A program made the position numbers and the translations under genes. A stretch of 64,000 nucleotides of DNA from Theristus sp. LFF4_11 (Eukaryota > Nematoda > Chromadorea > Monhysterida > Xyalidae), in the NCBI GenBank assembly GCA_030248135.1, contig JASANC010002767.1:1-64000 (forward strand), in the 5' to 3' direction. This document shows positions 48,787 to 60,900 of the stretch, piece by piece. The first letter of the stretch is position 1, and the number at the start of each line of letters is the position of its first letter. The notes under the pieces are model-generated. The model made no database searches, was not told the DNA's origin, and worked only from the letters and a program-made list of their open reading frames with translations.

Positions 48787-50369
48787 TGAATCCACCACAC
48801 CACATAATAAAATGTGATATGTATACACTGTTTGTTCTAAACCTGTCATTTTTTTCAGAGAAGAGCTCGAGAAAGAAGAAAAAAAGAGGATCGGAGTTGC
48901 AGAAAACATATTCAGCCACAACTAGGGGTGTTTGACATCAAACAAAACCGACACAATTGTTGTTGTTGCTGAAAATCAAAGTTTCGCGTGCTCTGTATTC
49001 TGCGAAAAGGAACAGGTTCAAGCGAACATACTTTACTGTGCAATTCCGTGCACTCACTGTTTGTTCATTCATGTTTCCAGTTAATACACGCATATTGTAC
49101 ATGTGCATTACCAATGAGATAAAATAAAGTCATTAAAACAATTGTACTGTGATGAACCTCATGTCACAGCTTGCAGACGAATCTGAAGTAAGCGAAAATG
49201 TGCACATACAGTAATAAAACTGCAGTGGACAGTCCAAACAGAAGATCGCATCTCCAAATGAGGCATAAGTCATACGAACGATCATCGTATGGATCATAAG
49301 AGTGAAATGTTCCAACACGACCTTGTTTGACATTGATAATGGTGTTTTGGTTGAGAGATAACGGTCATACGGATGATAATGGAACGGAGGATGAATCCAA
49401 TGGCTAGTGGAGTTGCTCATGAGATCAAACAAATCACCATGTTGTTTTCATGTGAATTCATATGAACCGGTGTCCACTGTCCACATTTTTTTCTTAACAT
49501 CTTCATTGCAACAACGATGATTATAGAAGAAGAACCACGTCGCGTCAGTCAAAACAATGAATCAGTCAGTGTGTTGGTTTTCTAAATTGTTGAAAAGACA
49601 CCGCATGAAAGAGAATATTCATGCCGAATGCAGCGCTTTTTTGTGTGTTCCTTTCGATTTATTCGCAGTGCAGATATATGTTCAATTCATCAATATCTCA
49701 TTTAGTCACCGTTGCACTGAAACTATTTTTGTGTCGTTCACTTTTATGTTTTATCAGAAAAATGCAGCACGAACGCAAAACACACAAGTGCAGCCACGTT
49801 ACACAACGTGTTCGGTCGGTCGTTCTCTCATCGCAAAAAGGTCCAGTACGATTCAGCACACTCCCTTACAATGGAATGGTTATAATTCGCTGATACTGTA
49901 ACATTTCAGAAATGTTTCGTTATTGACGATACATTCGTCAACAGCGTTTCCTTCGGTTTTTTAGCGTCCAAAATGGACGTTTATGCGGTTTCAATAAATG
50001 TAAAACATGTGGGTTGAACTAAAAAAAACGACCTTGTTAGGTTTGGAACCTCTACGGACGTGAAAAAGTGCACGGTTCTGCAGTTTATTTCAAGTTTCTT
50101 TCTGACGATTCACGACATGAAGGTTTCTCTTGAGCCTTCAGGCTACTCTTCTCAAATTTTGCGGATGAATGTTGTTTTTAAGTTTTTTGCAGCCATCGAA
50201 AAACAAAAAAAAGTGGACGAGGAAGGACGAATAAAACACGAAAAACGAACACAAACCACTTAAAGCATTTGTTTTTTTAATAAGTAAAGTAAACGGTTAA
50301 ACCAACCAGGAAATCAAAGTGAGGACAATCGTAGCCGAGCCCGAGAGCAGTTGTTAGAATGATAACATG
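48787..50369. other. Intergenic, no gene seen
   Basis: ORFs at 49133-49432 (minus) and 49557-49901 (plus) have no domains, and their composition follows the AT-rich DNA. No repeat family from elsewhere in the window was noticed here. Confidence 0.5.
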
Positions 50370-51730
50370 AAGGAAATCAAAACATGGGGGGGGGGCGAGC
50401 GAAGAAGCCGCGGCAGCAGAGGAGAGGAACTGACTGAACTGGGTTCCTTCCTGCTGGCTCGGCTCGGCTCTGGCTGTTTGTTGATGGCTTGGCGGTGGCC
50501 TCGCCCTCGCCTCGCCTAATCAGCTGAGTTCTAACTTAACTAGGGTTGTTAAACAAAAATCAAAAGTTGGGGTGGGGGGAGGGAAGGACGTGTTCTGTTC
50601 TGTGGTGTCCCCCCCCCGTATCCCTGACGGCCTGCCTAGCCTGACGCCCTGACCCCGTCCTGTCTAGGGTTAGGGGCTTTGAAAAAAAAAATTTTTTTTT
50701 ATTTTTTTTTCGTTTAAAAAAAAAATTTGGATTTTTTTTTTCAAACTTAAAAAAAAAATTTGAAAAATTTTTTTTCTACTTTGCTCTGAAAATTCGATTT
50801 ATGGCATAATTTTTTGAAAGTTCAAACCAAATTTTCTTCCCAACTTCTTTGTGTGCTTAGGTACATGTCATTATTTGGTCATTTTGACCGACGTACTCCA
50901 TGTTTTTCGATTTGGATGACTTCTAGAGTCAATTTTTAGCGTTGAAATGACTTAACTGAATTGAAATATCGTTTCAGAAATCGTTTTCTTGCAACTTAGA
51001 ACATGTTTTTTCAGTCGGTAGGCCATGAGATGAACATGATATCTTGTTGATTGGCGTACGTTATAGGTCTACAATGGAGTTGTGCGATATATTGTTAAAC
51101 AATTGGAGCGGGGATGTTGGTCAATACCACATCACACGACCGTTTTTCAGATACCCGATAACATGGCCACATGTTAAAACTTGCGTGCTGAGCTAAACTA
51201 ACGTGTTAAACTTGCGTCTGTCAGTTGCCCGCAACGTGATCGCGAAATCATGGTACGTGTTTTCGATACGATGATTTGAAGAGTGGGCTCTCGCCATGTG
51301 GCAGATAGCATAGCTGGTTGAACCTGAAAGTAAGTGTCTTGGGGGGGGGGCGACCGGGTCGACAGGGGTTGCCGACTTAGCTACAGCAAACAGGAATTTT
51401 TGAACACAGTCAAATTTTGGTAATTTTCTAAAGAGGAACAACCAAGAACGGTTCAATATTCAAGTACACGTCGAAAATTGTCCTGTTTTACTGTTGAAAA
51501 TGCAACTTTCCCTCTATGAAATGGACATAATTTCAATAAAACACGATTTTCGCTCTTATAGTTTTCGGGTGGTTGTTTAAAAAATTTTGTGAACCGCGGG
51601 GGGGGGGCTTTGAAAAAACCTAACTTGTAAAAAAAATTAAAAAAAAAAAATTTTAATTTAGAAAAAAAATCCGGATTTTTTTCCCCCTAACCCTAGTCCT
51701 GTCCCTCCGCCCGCCCTGCCCTGATCATAT
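50370..51730. repeat. Homopolymer-rich segment with inverted CTAGGGTTAGGGG edges
   Basis: Runs of eight or more G, C, A or T recur (near 50386, 50608, 50685-50765, 51344, 51598, 51640). The motif ctagggttaggggc at about 50667-50680 is matched in inverse at about 51685-51698 (ccccctaaccctag), each next to A/T runs; gtcctgtc occurs beside one and gtcctgtcc beside the other. No coding frame. It lies directly upstream of the MATH/RING gene start. Confidence 0.5.
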
Positions 51731-51846
51731 CCGATTGGAATTGAAACAAACAGAAAACTCAGTTACTTACTTCACTTAGACCTCACTGTTTCCAGATTCG
51801 GTTCTGCTGTTCATTGGAAGCTAAAAAATAATTTTTAATTGAAATA

Positions 51847-54800
51847 ATGGTGAATAACACAAAAGATTGCGGAAGTGGTTCACCGACACATGACGAAAAC
51901 TCGACTGAAAAAGATTGTCACAGCGTCGTGAAGTCGTCGGGAACCAACCTGAAGCAGAGTGAGTTTGTTTTGTCTGGTTTTGGTTTCACTCTGTTTTGCG
52001 TTGGGTTGTTAAAAAACAGAAATCGTCTTTTTTGTTTTGTTTGATAGAACCAAAGTTGTGCCAAATCAAATCAATCAGAGAGTCAAAAGAACCACAATTT
52101 ATCAATGTGCAAGCGCCTACCGAATGACTCCCATATGGCGGAACTTTTCAGATTTTATTTTTGTTTAACAACCGTTGTCGTGCGGGTTGCCCTCTGCTTG
52201 AGCATGCATTACCAATAAGCTGCTAATTGTGAAGCTCCCGCCGGACCAGAAATAGCGAATAAGCTTTAGGTTCAGACTCAGAGACCAGCTGAAGCTCACG
52301 CGGATTTTTGTGTGTAATAAGACAAAGGTTACATTTGGAACGTATCGCTGAGTACAAAACAAGGCGTTCCAAAGACATGATTTGATAAGACCAATAGTGA
52401 TTAGACCCCGCAAACAAGGCGCACAATTATTGTCACTCAGCCTGCCAAGTTGTTGCTTGCTGACTTGAAGCAGAGTGGTGTCTGCCTTTATTAGTATCGG
52501 AGCACTTGGGAGTTGGTCATGTCATGTTTTTGCAGGGAGCGCCTGTTGCGAGCACCACCTCCGCCAGCTGCGGCGTGTCAACGTTGCCTGCCAAACGGAC
52601 AGCAGCATCTTCAGCAGCGACGCCGTCGGCGGCGAAGCAAATTGCTCAAAAACAAACAATGCACCCGGCTCGCCGAAAAAGAACGGTTCGTTGTTGCACA
52701 ATACAAATTTTGCTGTGACCCTTTTTGACAACGTGTGTAACGTGTGTAAACGCTTGTTTTCCTGGCAATGCATACAGTACTTGTTGGGCTGAACATTGTT
52801 ATGCCAACAAACGAACCCAGCACTCCATTGGACGCCCATCACCGCCTTCGCTTCGACACTGTCTTCAGTTTCTGTTCATTTCGTTGAATATTCTCGCTTG
52901 ACTAATCTGAAATCACGTTACAACACTGGCGGAAGAATTCATTATCAAAAGTCAAAACAGTTAAAGAAAAAACTTATTAGCAAATCGATCGAATGAAGAC
53001 TTGAACACGAGTAAAGCTGGAATTGTTTGTGCAGATGGATCGAAGCCGGAGGGCACGCTGCGGCTGATGATAAAGAACTTCCACAACATGACGGACACGG
53101 TACGCGGGCCTGGCGTGACGATCAACGGGGTGCCGTGGAAGATCATGGTGATGCCGAGGCAGCACGTCATGCAGAAGAAAGGCACCCAGAAATGCCTCGG
53201 CTTCTTCCTCCAATGCTGCCCCGACGCCTACTCAGAGTGAGTTTGCGGGCAACGCTAAATTCAAGATCACAAAGTAGCCCTAGAACCAGTTTTATTAAAC
53301 ATAGCAGTTAAATGGTGCTACACCACTGAGCGAGCGTTGGTCTCAATTCATGAATTAACAAATTTTAGTTTCCTCACGTCACGTTGCAGAGCAGACATTG
53401 GTGAATCTATTTTTTGTTATCGCACCGGTTCCGGAAACCCACTCCGGCGCAAGCGGGCAAATACTGTCCCGCCCGAGCTCAATTTACCCTCGGCTCAGGA
53501 GGAGCAGACCATTGATGTTCAATTGGTCACTTTTTAGTTCTCACACAGTCACACGTACGTGTCCTGTCCACAGCGAGGTTCGAACTTTCCACCTACAGAA
53601 CGGTAGATGGTGGTAGCATGGATAAAACATGTGATGTCTTGATTTCATTGAGGGGCTCAATGGTGTAGCACTATTAGACTACTAAGCTTTTATAAAACTG
53701 GTCCTACTAACCCAAGGTTGAATTTGCATACGGCTGAGGGGTCCCGTGACAGCTGCTGCTTGGCGCCCGTTCCGTTCTCAAGGATAGGTATCCCCTCCCC
53801 ACCTAAAAATGTCTCATCCTCGGTACTCGACGATCTTTTTTTGTTGGCAAAAATATTGTTGTGACGATTCACTGACCCGTATTCAGTTTTGTTCAACAAG
53901 TGATTGAATTTTAAGGAAGTTCTATCCGCAACAGAGTTTGATTTTCGCGCGCACCACACTCAGCACAAAATCTGTCAGGCATTTTTTTCAATAACATGCA
54001 GTTTTATTTATTTTCAGTTCGTGGTCGTGTCAAGCGTCAGCAGAGCTTCGATTGATATCGCAGAAACCAGGCGTTCCGAATTTCACTCGAAAAACCAACC
54101 ACACATACACGGCCAAGGAGAATGACTGGGGCTACAGCTGCTTCATGACTTGGGCGGTCAGTCGGCTTATTGGTGAAAACTGCAATTCGCAACTGTGAAA
54201 GACGCCTTTCTAATGGTCGCATTCGTGTTTGCAGGACATTTTGGACGAATCACAGGGTTATATCAAAGACGACAAAGTGATACTCGAGGTGTACGTCAAG
54301 GCCGACCCGCCTAAGAATGTTTTGTACGTGCTGTTTAGTTTCGTTATGCAGCAAGTTATTGAATGGCGTGACGTGATCAAGAAAAAAGGTTTCACGAAAA
54401 ATTTCTAAGCTATTTAGTTGTTCTTCAGGCTACGTAGTCACTTTTTGGGCTAAATGGTTACTTATCCTCATTGTCATTTTTTTCGCAGAACATACGACGG
54501 CTTCTGTAAGAAGATCCAGGACTACATGCGTCTAGCAGACCTGCAGTCTAGTCGTGGTCTGATCGACAAAGCGATCGAAGTGAATCTGTCGGCGTTAAAA
54601 TTCTGCAAAGACAAGGACGCCAAGAGCAAAGATGAACTCGAACGACAAAAACAAAAGCTGATCGAACAAAAGCTCAAACAATCCATTGAACGCATCGAGA
54701 AAGGTCACTTTGAGAACAAGCGCCGCACAACTAAAGTGCTGGTGTACTCACTCGGTCAACAGAGTAATGTGGCGCAGTCAAAGCACGTGCGCACGCAGAC

Positions 54801-57800
54801 ACACTGCCGCACAGTCGAACTCTCGAATTACACGGCATTGCTGTGGGCGCCGAGTACGCCTGCACAGAAAACATGCGTCACGTGACCACCAACCAATCAG
54901 CGGATTCCCTATAACTTAGAGTTCGACTGTAGTTACGCAACGTTATTGTGTTCAACCCGAGTGTTCTGTCGCTGATTGGGCGTATTCTTCATTTGAATTG
55001 TGCCGTTTGCCATTTTGATGCAGCCCATGAGCATTTTGAAGCTTGTTGTGTCGTGACGTTTCAGATTTCACGATGCTGTCCGTGCGTCCGTGCGGTTGAT
55101 GACCGAAGCAAAAAAGTTTTATAAGCAAAAAGCAAAAAATTGATATTTTTCAGGCAAAACGGCAGGCGTCCTGGACGGCGACGACGACAACGCACCAGCG
55201 AATCAGTCTGCGCTGCGACAGGCGTTGACGGGCGCAAATGTGGACAAGAAGACAACACAGCCGTGCGAGAAGACGAATGCAACAACGAAACCGCAGCAGA
55301 CGAACAAACACGCAAAGAAAACAACCGACACCAACAACAGCACACCGGTGAAGCAGGACGAAAACGACAAGGAGATGTTGACGCCCGCCAAGGTTGGCAT
55401 TGTCGTTGTGTCAATGTTGGCCGTGTCCGGTCTAAAACGTGAATGCGAGTGTGACTCGGCGAGTTCGTGCTGGTATCAGCAGCCATTCAGCCACTCGCAC
55501 ACAGGACCGTCCATGCCAACAGTTGCTGCGTTGCATTTCAGTTGAACGACAAACGTGAGGACGCTGACGGACAGTCGGCCGAATGCAGCACGAGCGAAGG
55601 GGAGGACGAGCCGGACGGCGACGACCTGTGTGACACGTGCATCCAGGAGCAGCTGGAGACAATCATCAACAAGTGAGCGCACTTGCATCACTACCTAGGT
55701 TTTTTTTTTAAAAAAGTCGGTTCTGCAATTTGCAGAAATTTGGTAAAAAATTTCTGCAAATGAAATTTGGTTTCAGCAAATTTCAAAAACATGGCGAAAA
55801 TGGTTTTTGTGCTTGTTTAATGTCAAATTCAGAAAAAAAACACCGAAACCAAACCAGATTGCCAAACCAAACAAATCACCAATCATTCGTCAAACATCAA
55901 CCCAACAACAACACAATCAAACGAACCTCATTGCTCAAATTTCGCACATCAAAGCGATGGGCTTTGGTCGGTTCAACGTTCTCAAAGGGCAAAGGTGTTC
56001 GGTTTGATGATCGCCTCGCCCCCAGATACTGCATGCTTGTCTGCAGTTATACCGCCAGGGAATTGAATTCGTTCGCTTTAATCACCATTCGTCAGTCGAT
56101 ACTGCCTTTGCCCGGCAAAATTGATGAATAAAACTAGTGCAGATATGGCAGTTCGGCATTTCCGTACGCCAGCAGCTGTTCAGACCATCCAGACGGAGAA
56201 AATTGGGCTACTTATGGCGAATAGGTTGCTGAGATTCTCGACCAGCTCGACGACAAACTTGCGACCGACTAATGGTTTATTTTTGGCATCATCTGTTGTG
56301 TCGATGATGGATCACTTCATTCTAATTCCAAACAGAAACCCTACGCAAACAATAATTTTCGATTTTCTGATTCTGTTTTATTTTTCGATGATGATCCGAT
56401 TACGAAGGCAAAACAACGCCATCTTGCAGCCAGACCGCCGAAACAGCTGTTTTTGACAAAAAAAATATTTGAAATATCTTCCATGTTGATGTGAAACTTC
56501 AGTCAAGCGCTAAGCACAAAATGAATATTGCAGAACCAAAGTTTGTATGCAAATCGTTTCTGCACTTGTTGTTGCATTGTGCGTAATAAAAAAATGAAAA
56601 AAAAAAGGCGTTCCTTAACCACCACATCTGTCGTTGTTTGGCGGTTTTATGGCTTATCATTTTATGGTTTATTTTATGGCACTAACGTCGGAGATGGCGT
56701 GTCAAACGGAGCCGGTGGCCGCTGCGTCCGTGGTGCCCCCGGCGACTGCGCCGCCCAACAACAAATCCAATAAGAACACGGCCCTCAACGAGAACGCCGC
56801 CAGGAATGCGGCCGACGCAGCAGCGCAGCAAACCGACCGCTCCGATGCGTCCGACCGTCTCGAGGCGGACAGAAAGGACGAGCAAACCGAGCACAAGGAG
56901 GCGCTGAAGGCAACCAATCGCGTCATGCCGCGGTGGTCCGCTGAGAAGGAGGCCGAACTGCTCGAGCTCATCACGCAGGTGAATATTCGCTGTGCCGGTT
57001 TGTCGCAAAAAGCGTGCAGGCGTGTACTGTGCGCAGCAGACTGTTCGTCTTGTCTCCTGTCTGGATGTACTCTGTTTTGGCCTGCTAATTGGCTCCCCTA
57101 AGATGGACTTCGGTTCGTTGGTATGCTCTAATGCGTGTTCAAAAACGATACGTTTCCACGGTCTCGTGTGACGTCATGCTTATTTTCGAGCTATAGACCA
57201 GACGTGTCGCAGCGTTCTATGAGCACGAGCGGGCCTTTACCGTTACAGGGACAGGAATTCAAACGTCGCTTGTTTACAGTTTTGGTTTTCAGTGTTTTGT
57301 GAGACCAGTTGGTGCGGTTGTTTATTTCTGTGTCAACTTTTCAACTGTTGCCTGCCACATTGTTCACTCCAATCACCTTGCAGGAGTCGCGCCAATCGCT
57401 GGACAGCATCCGTAACACCCTCGAGCGACTGGTGCACCTGGCACAGGATGGTGAGGTGCACCCGGGACTCGACTTTGATTTGGCTGCGTTGCGCGAGACA
57501 AACCAGCGAGTGCTCAACAAGGAAGCGACCGGTGAGCGAGCCAGCTGCGCTCTGGTTAACAGAGGCAGACATGCTGAATCTGCGATTGCTACAAGCGTTC
57601 GGCAATTTGTAATTTCATAATATCAACGATAATCTCGCCAACGAAAAATCACCGCTTGAACTGTTCTTTACATTCATGATTTCAAAAGAGTTCACTGATT
57701 TGTATTGTTTGTTGGAGGTCTACTGCCGGTGGGTCTGCTAGACGCCGCCAACATGGACGTGATCGAGTTGCCTGGCGAGCTGACACCGCCCGAGACTGAT

Positions 57801-57894
57801 GTCGTTGATCTGGCGGTCATTGGCGACGGCAGTGGCGATGCGCCCGCACAGGACACGCACAAGGACAGCAACTGTGACGCACTGCCGCCCGTGC

Positions 57895-57946
<52 letters not shown>

Positions 57947-60900
57947 CGAGTCGCCGGCGAAGAAGCACGACGGCAGCAACGGTGCGTCTTGTTTGCACTG
58001 ACATCCGTTGTACTTCTGTTGTTTTTTGATTAAAAAACTGCCAGGAATTCCGGGGACTTTCGAATGATGTTATGGAGGCTGAAGAAACAGTCGTTGATGC
58101 CGTGCTAGACACGGAATCGAAAAAATTGCGGAAATTATTTTTTTCACGAAATATGTTTTTTCAGATATTTTCCATTTCTACGCCGTGCTGATTAGGCGGT
58201 GTCTGGCAGGTGTCTTCCAAGTTCTAAAGTGGTGGAGTGGTGCGGGGTAGTTCAACGTGAACGGACTGTTTGAGCATGTTGCCTGATTGATGTCTAGGCA
58301 CCCTAAAATCGAGCGAGCCACCAGCCCCGCCGTGCTCGCCACGTGCGCTGCTGGTGAACGCGATGGCAGGCAGCAACGTGGCACTGGACGCACACGAATA
58401 CACGGAGCAGGAGTACTCGCTCATACGGCATGCCAAGGAAATCGTGGAGACCAAGGCGGAGGAGCTCGTCTCGAAGTACAGTCAACTGATTGAGCAGAGT
58501 GAGGCGACCCGCTTGGCCGAGACCGTCAAGAAGGTCGAGAAACGCATGAAGGTCGGTCGACGCAACAACGGGGGACAACGGCTTTTGATCTGCTGCTCCG
58601 CATCATGCACACTGGAGTTCAAGCATCTAATGCAAAGACAACTAGCACATCAGATTTATTAAGTAGTCAACTTTCACAACTCAGGACATCGAAAAGCAAA
58701 CAATGACGTGCCGAAAGGAGCTGGCAGACGAATGCGACAGGCACTACAAGGAGGAGCAAAAGCTGATCAAGGCGAACAAACAGATCCGCTCGCAACTCGA
58801 TCAGTCAAATGATAAACTGGAACGGTAAACGTTGTTTAATACTGGAAAATTGAGCGTTTAGTTGTTGTCGACTAAATTTTTTAATCATGATTTTTGTTCA
58901 GAGTAAACACGCAACTGAAAGACCGAAAGGCCGAAATCAAAAAACTCGAAAAGCGTCTGAAGGCTGAGAGGTATTTGTTGTTTTGCGTTTCTTGACAATT
59001 CTTCGCTTTTTCTTTGTGACAATTTTTGAATTCTGTATCCAATATGTTATGTTGTGTATTTCTAAAATTTATACACCGCACCGACCAATACCCATTTCCA
59101 ATTGTCACTGCTTTTCAGTCAAACATCAGCGGAAAACTTTGAGCTGCAAGCGCGCATCGAACAACTGGAGCGTGATTTGGCGTCGGCACAAAAGAAACAG
59201 GCTGACGACATGCGACGACACCAACGCGAGATGCAGTCCATTGTGGACGCCAAGAAACAGCTGCAGCTGGTGAGCGTTGCGTTCTCTGTGGTGTTGTGCG
59301 CTGCGTTTGCGTGGCAGAAAGCTTGTCGTGTTAGAATTTAGATTGCAACTAGAAGCAAGCAATAAAATGCAAATCATGACAGGAGCTGACATCGGCGATG
59401 GGCGACATTGAACGCTTGAACAGTCAACTCGACGGCAAGGGCGACCAACTGCGCAAAATTGAAAATCGACACGAACAAGAACGAAAGCAGACGAACGCCG
59501 CACTGAGAGATGCGATTGAGAGGGCGAAAAAGGCTGAGGTGAAAAGGCAGTGGCAGAGTCACGGCTGATTGGGCAAGTGATTGGCTTGATGCACGCATGC
59601 ATGCCTGTGTAGATCTTTAATAGTAACTCGCAGGCATCGAGTTGTTGTGCTCCGGGGTTCTGTGTTCAATTGCAGCACAATATGACGTTCATCAGCTCTA
59701 AATTGCATTAATTAAAAACATGCTTTTTTACCAAAACACAATTGTGATGAAACAAACTGCCAACGGCACTCATTCTCGCTGTGTTCTGCAGGTGAACCTG
59801 CTCGAGTTCAAGCTCGAGATTGGCGTCAAGGTGCTGCAGCGTGCACAGGAGGATTGCAAAGGCAACATCGCACACTGGGAGAACGAACTGAAACGCTACG
59901 TCGCTGCGCAACGCGCCGATGAGTCGAAGCAGCTGCAACAGACGCTCCAGGAGTGGCATCGAACCAGGGACAAAATCTGCGACATGCTCAACACTGCCAA
60001 GGTCGGTGGCAATGGCATGCAATCGGTCGCTGCGTTGCTTGTTACTCAGCCAGCTGGGTGCCTTGGCTGTGTGCCAAAGTGTTCCCCTTGTCGCTGCCGC
60101 TGCGAATACTCGGCTCGTTTGGAGATTTGCGTTCCGTTGCACACACTTCCGTGACATTCATGTCGTGTTTGTATTGAAATCAGGATTATTGTTGTTTCAT
60201 TGATTGCGCGGTGTCGGGCGTCGGGTCGTCAATGCGATCTCTTTTGTCTTACTGGTGATACAAGCACGCAACTTTGTACCGTTGCCAACTATTGCAGACT
60301 GACTTTGTGCGTCAAATGGACGCCGTTCGTGGTGGCAAGCAGTTGGCGTCACTGCCGTCACTTGAGGTGCCGAAGCCGCCACCGCCACCAAAGGCACCAC
60401 AGCTGCCAACGCCAAGCCAAACGCAACAGCAGCAGCCACAACCGGCTGCCTCTGATGTGGTCGCTCAAACGCAACAACGAAATGCATACCAACAGCAACA
60501 GGTGCAGTAAGGCTGTTGTTGCTGAGGTGCACTAACAGCTGTGTTCTTATCTCGGTGGATTTTTGTTGCGCAACTAAATTGAGAGTTGAATCTGTTTCAC
60601 AGTAGTAGATGTACCGACTCGTGATTGGAGTCGCCGTTTGACAAACTGCATTTTCGAACAAATGGCCAATCAGAATAGGTTTGCGTGAATGCGTGTCCCA
60701 AACACACGCACGTGCGCTTCTCAGTTGGCTTACCCTGAGCGTTCTGTGCACTCGTACAGAGCCAGCAACAACAACACCAACAACAACAACAACAGCAGCA
60801 GTCTCAGTCGCAAGTGAGCACCCCGCAGTCTGGTGGCGAGAGCACGCCGAGCAAGCCGCCGTTGGCGCCCATCGGTGCACGCCCGTCCACCGGCATGTCC

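Noticed and set aside
49557..49901. 114-codon plus-strand ORF
   Set aside because: No domain; an overlapping frame of similar length in the same place shows it is compositional.
59126..59602. 158-codon minus-strand ORF opposite the coiled-coil exons
   Set aside because: It is the antisense of in-phase coding exons of the MATH/RING gene and spans their introns; no domain.
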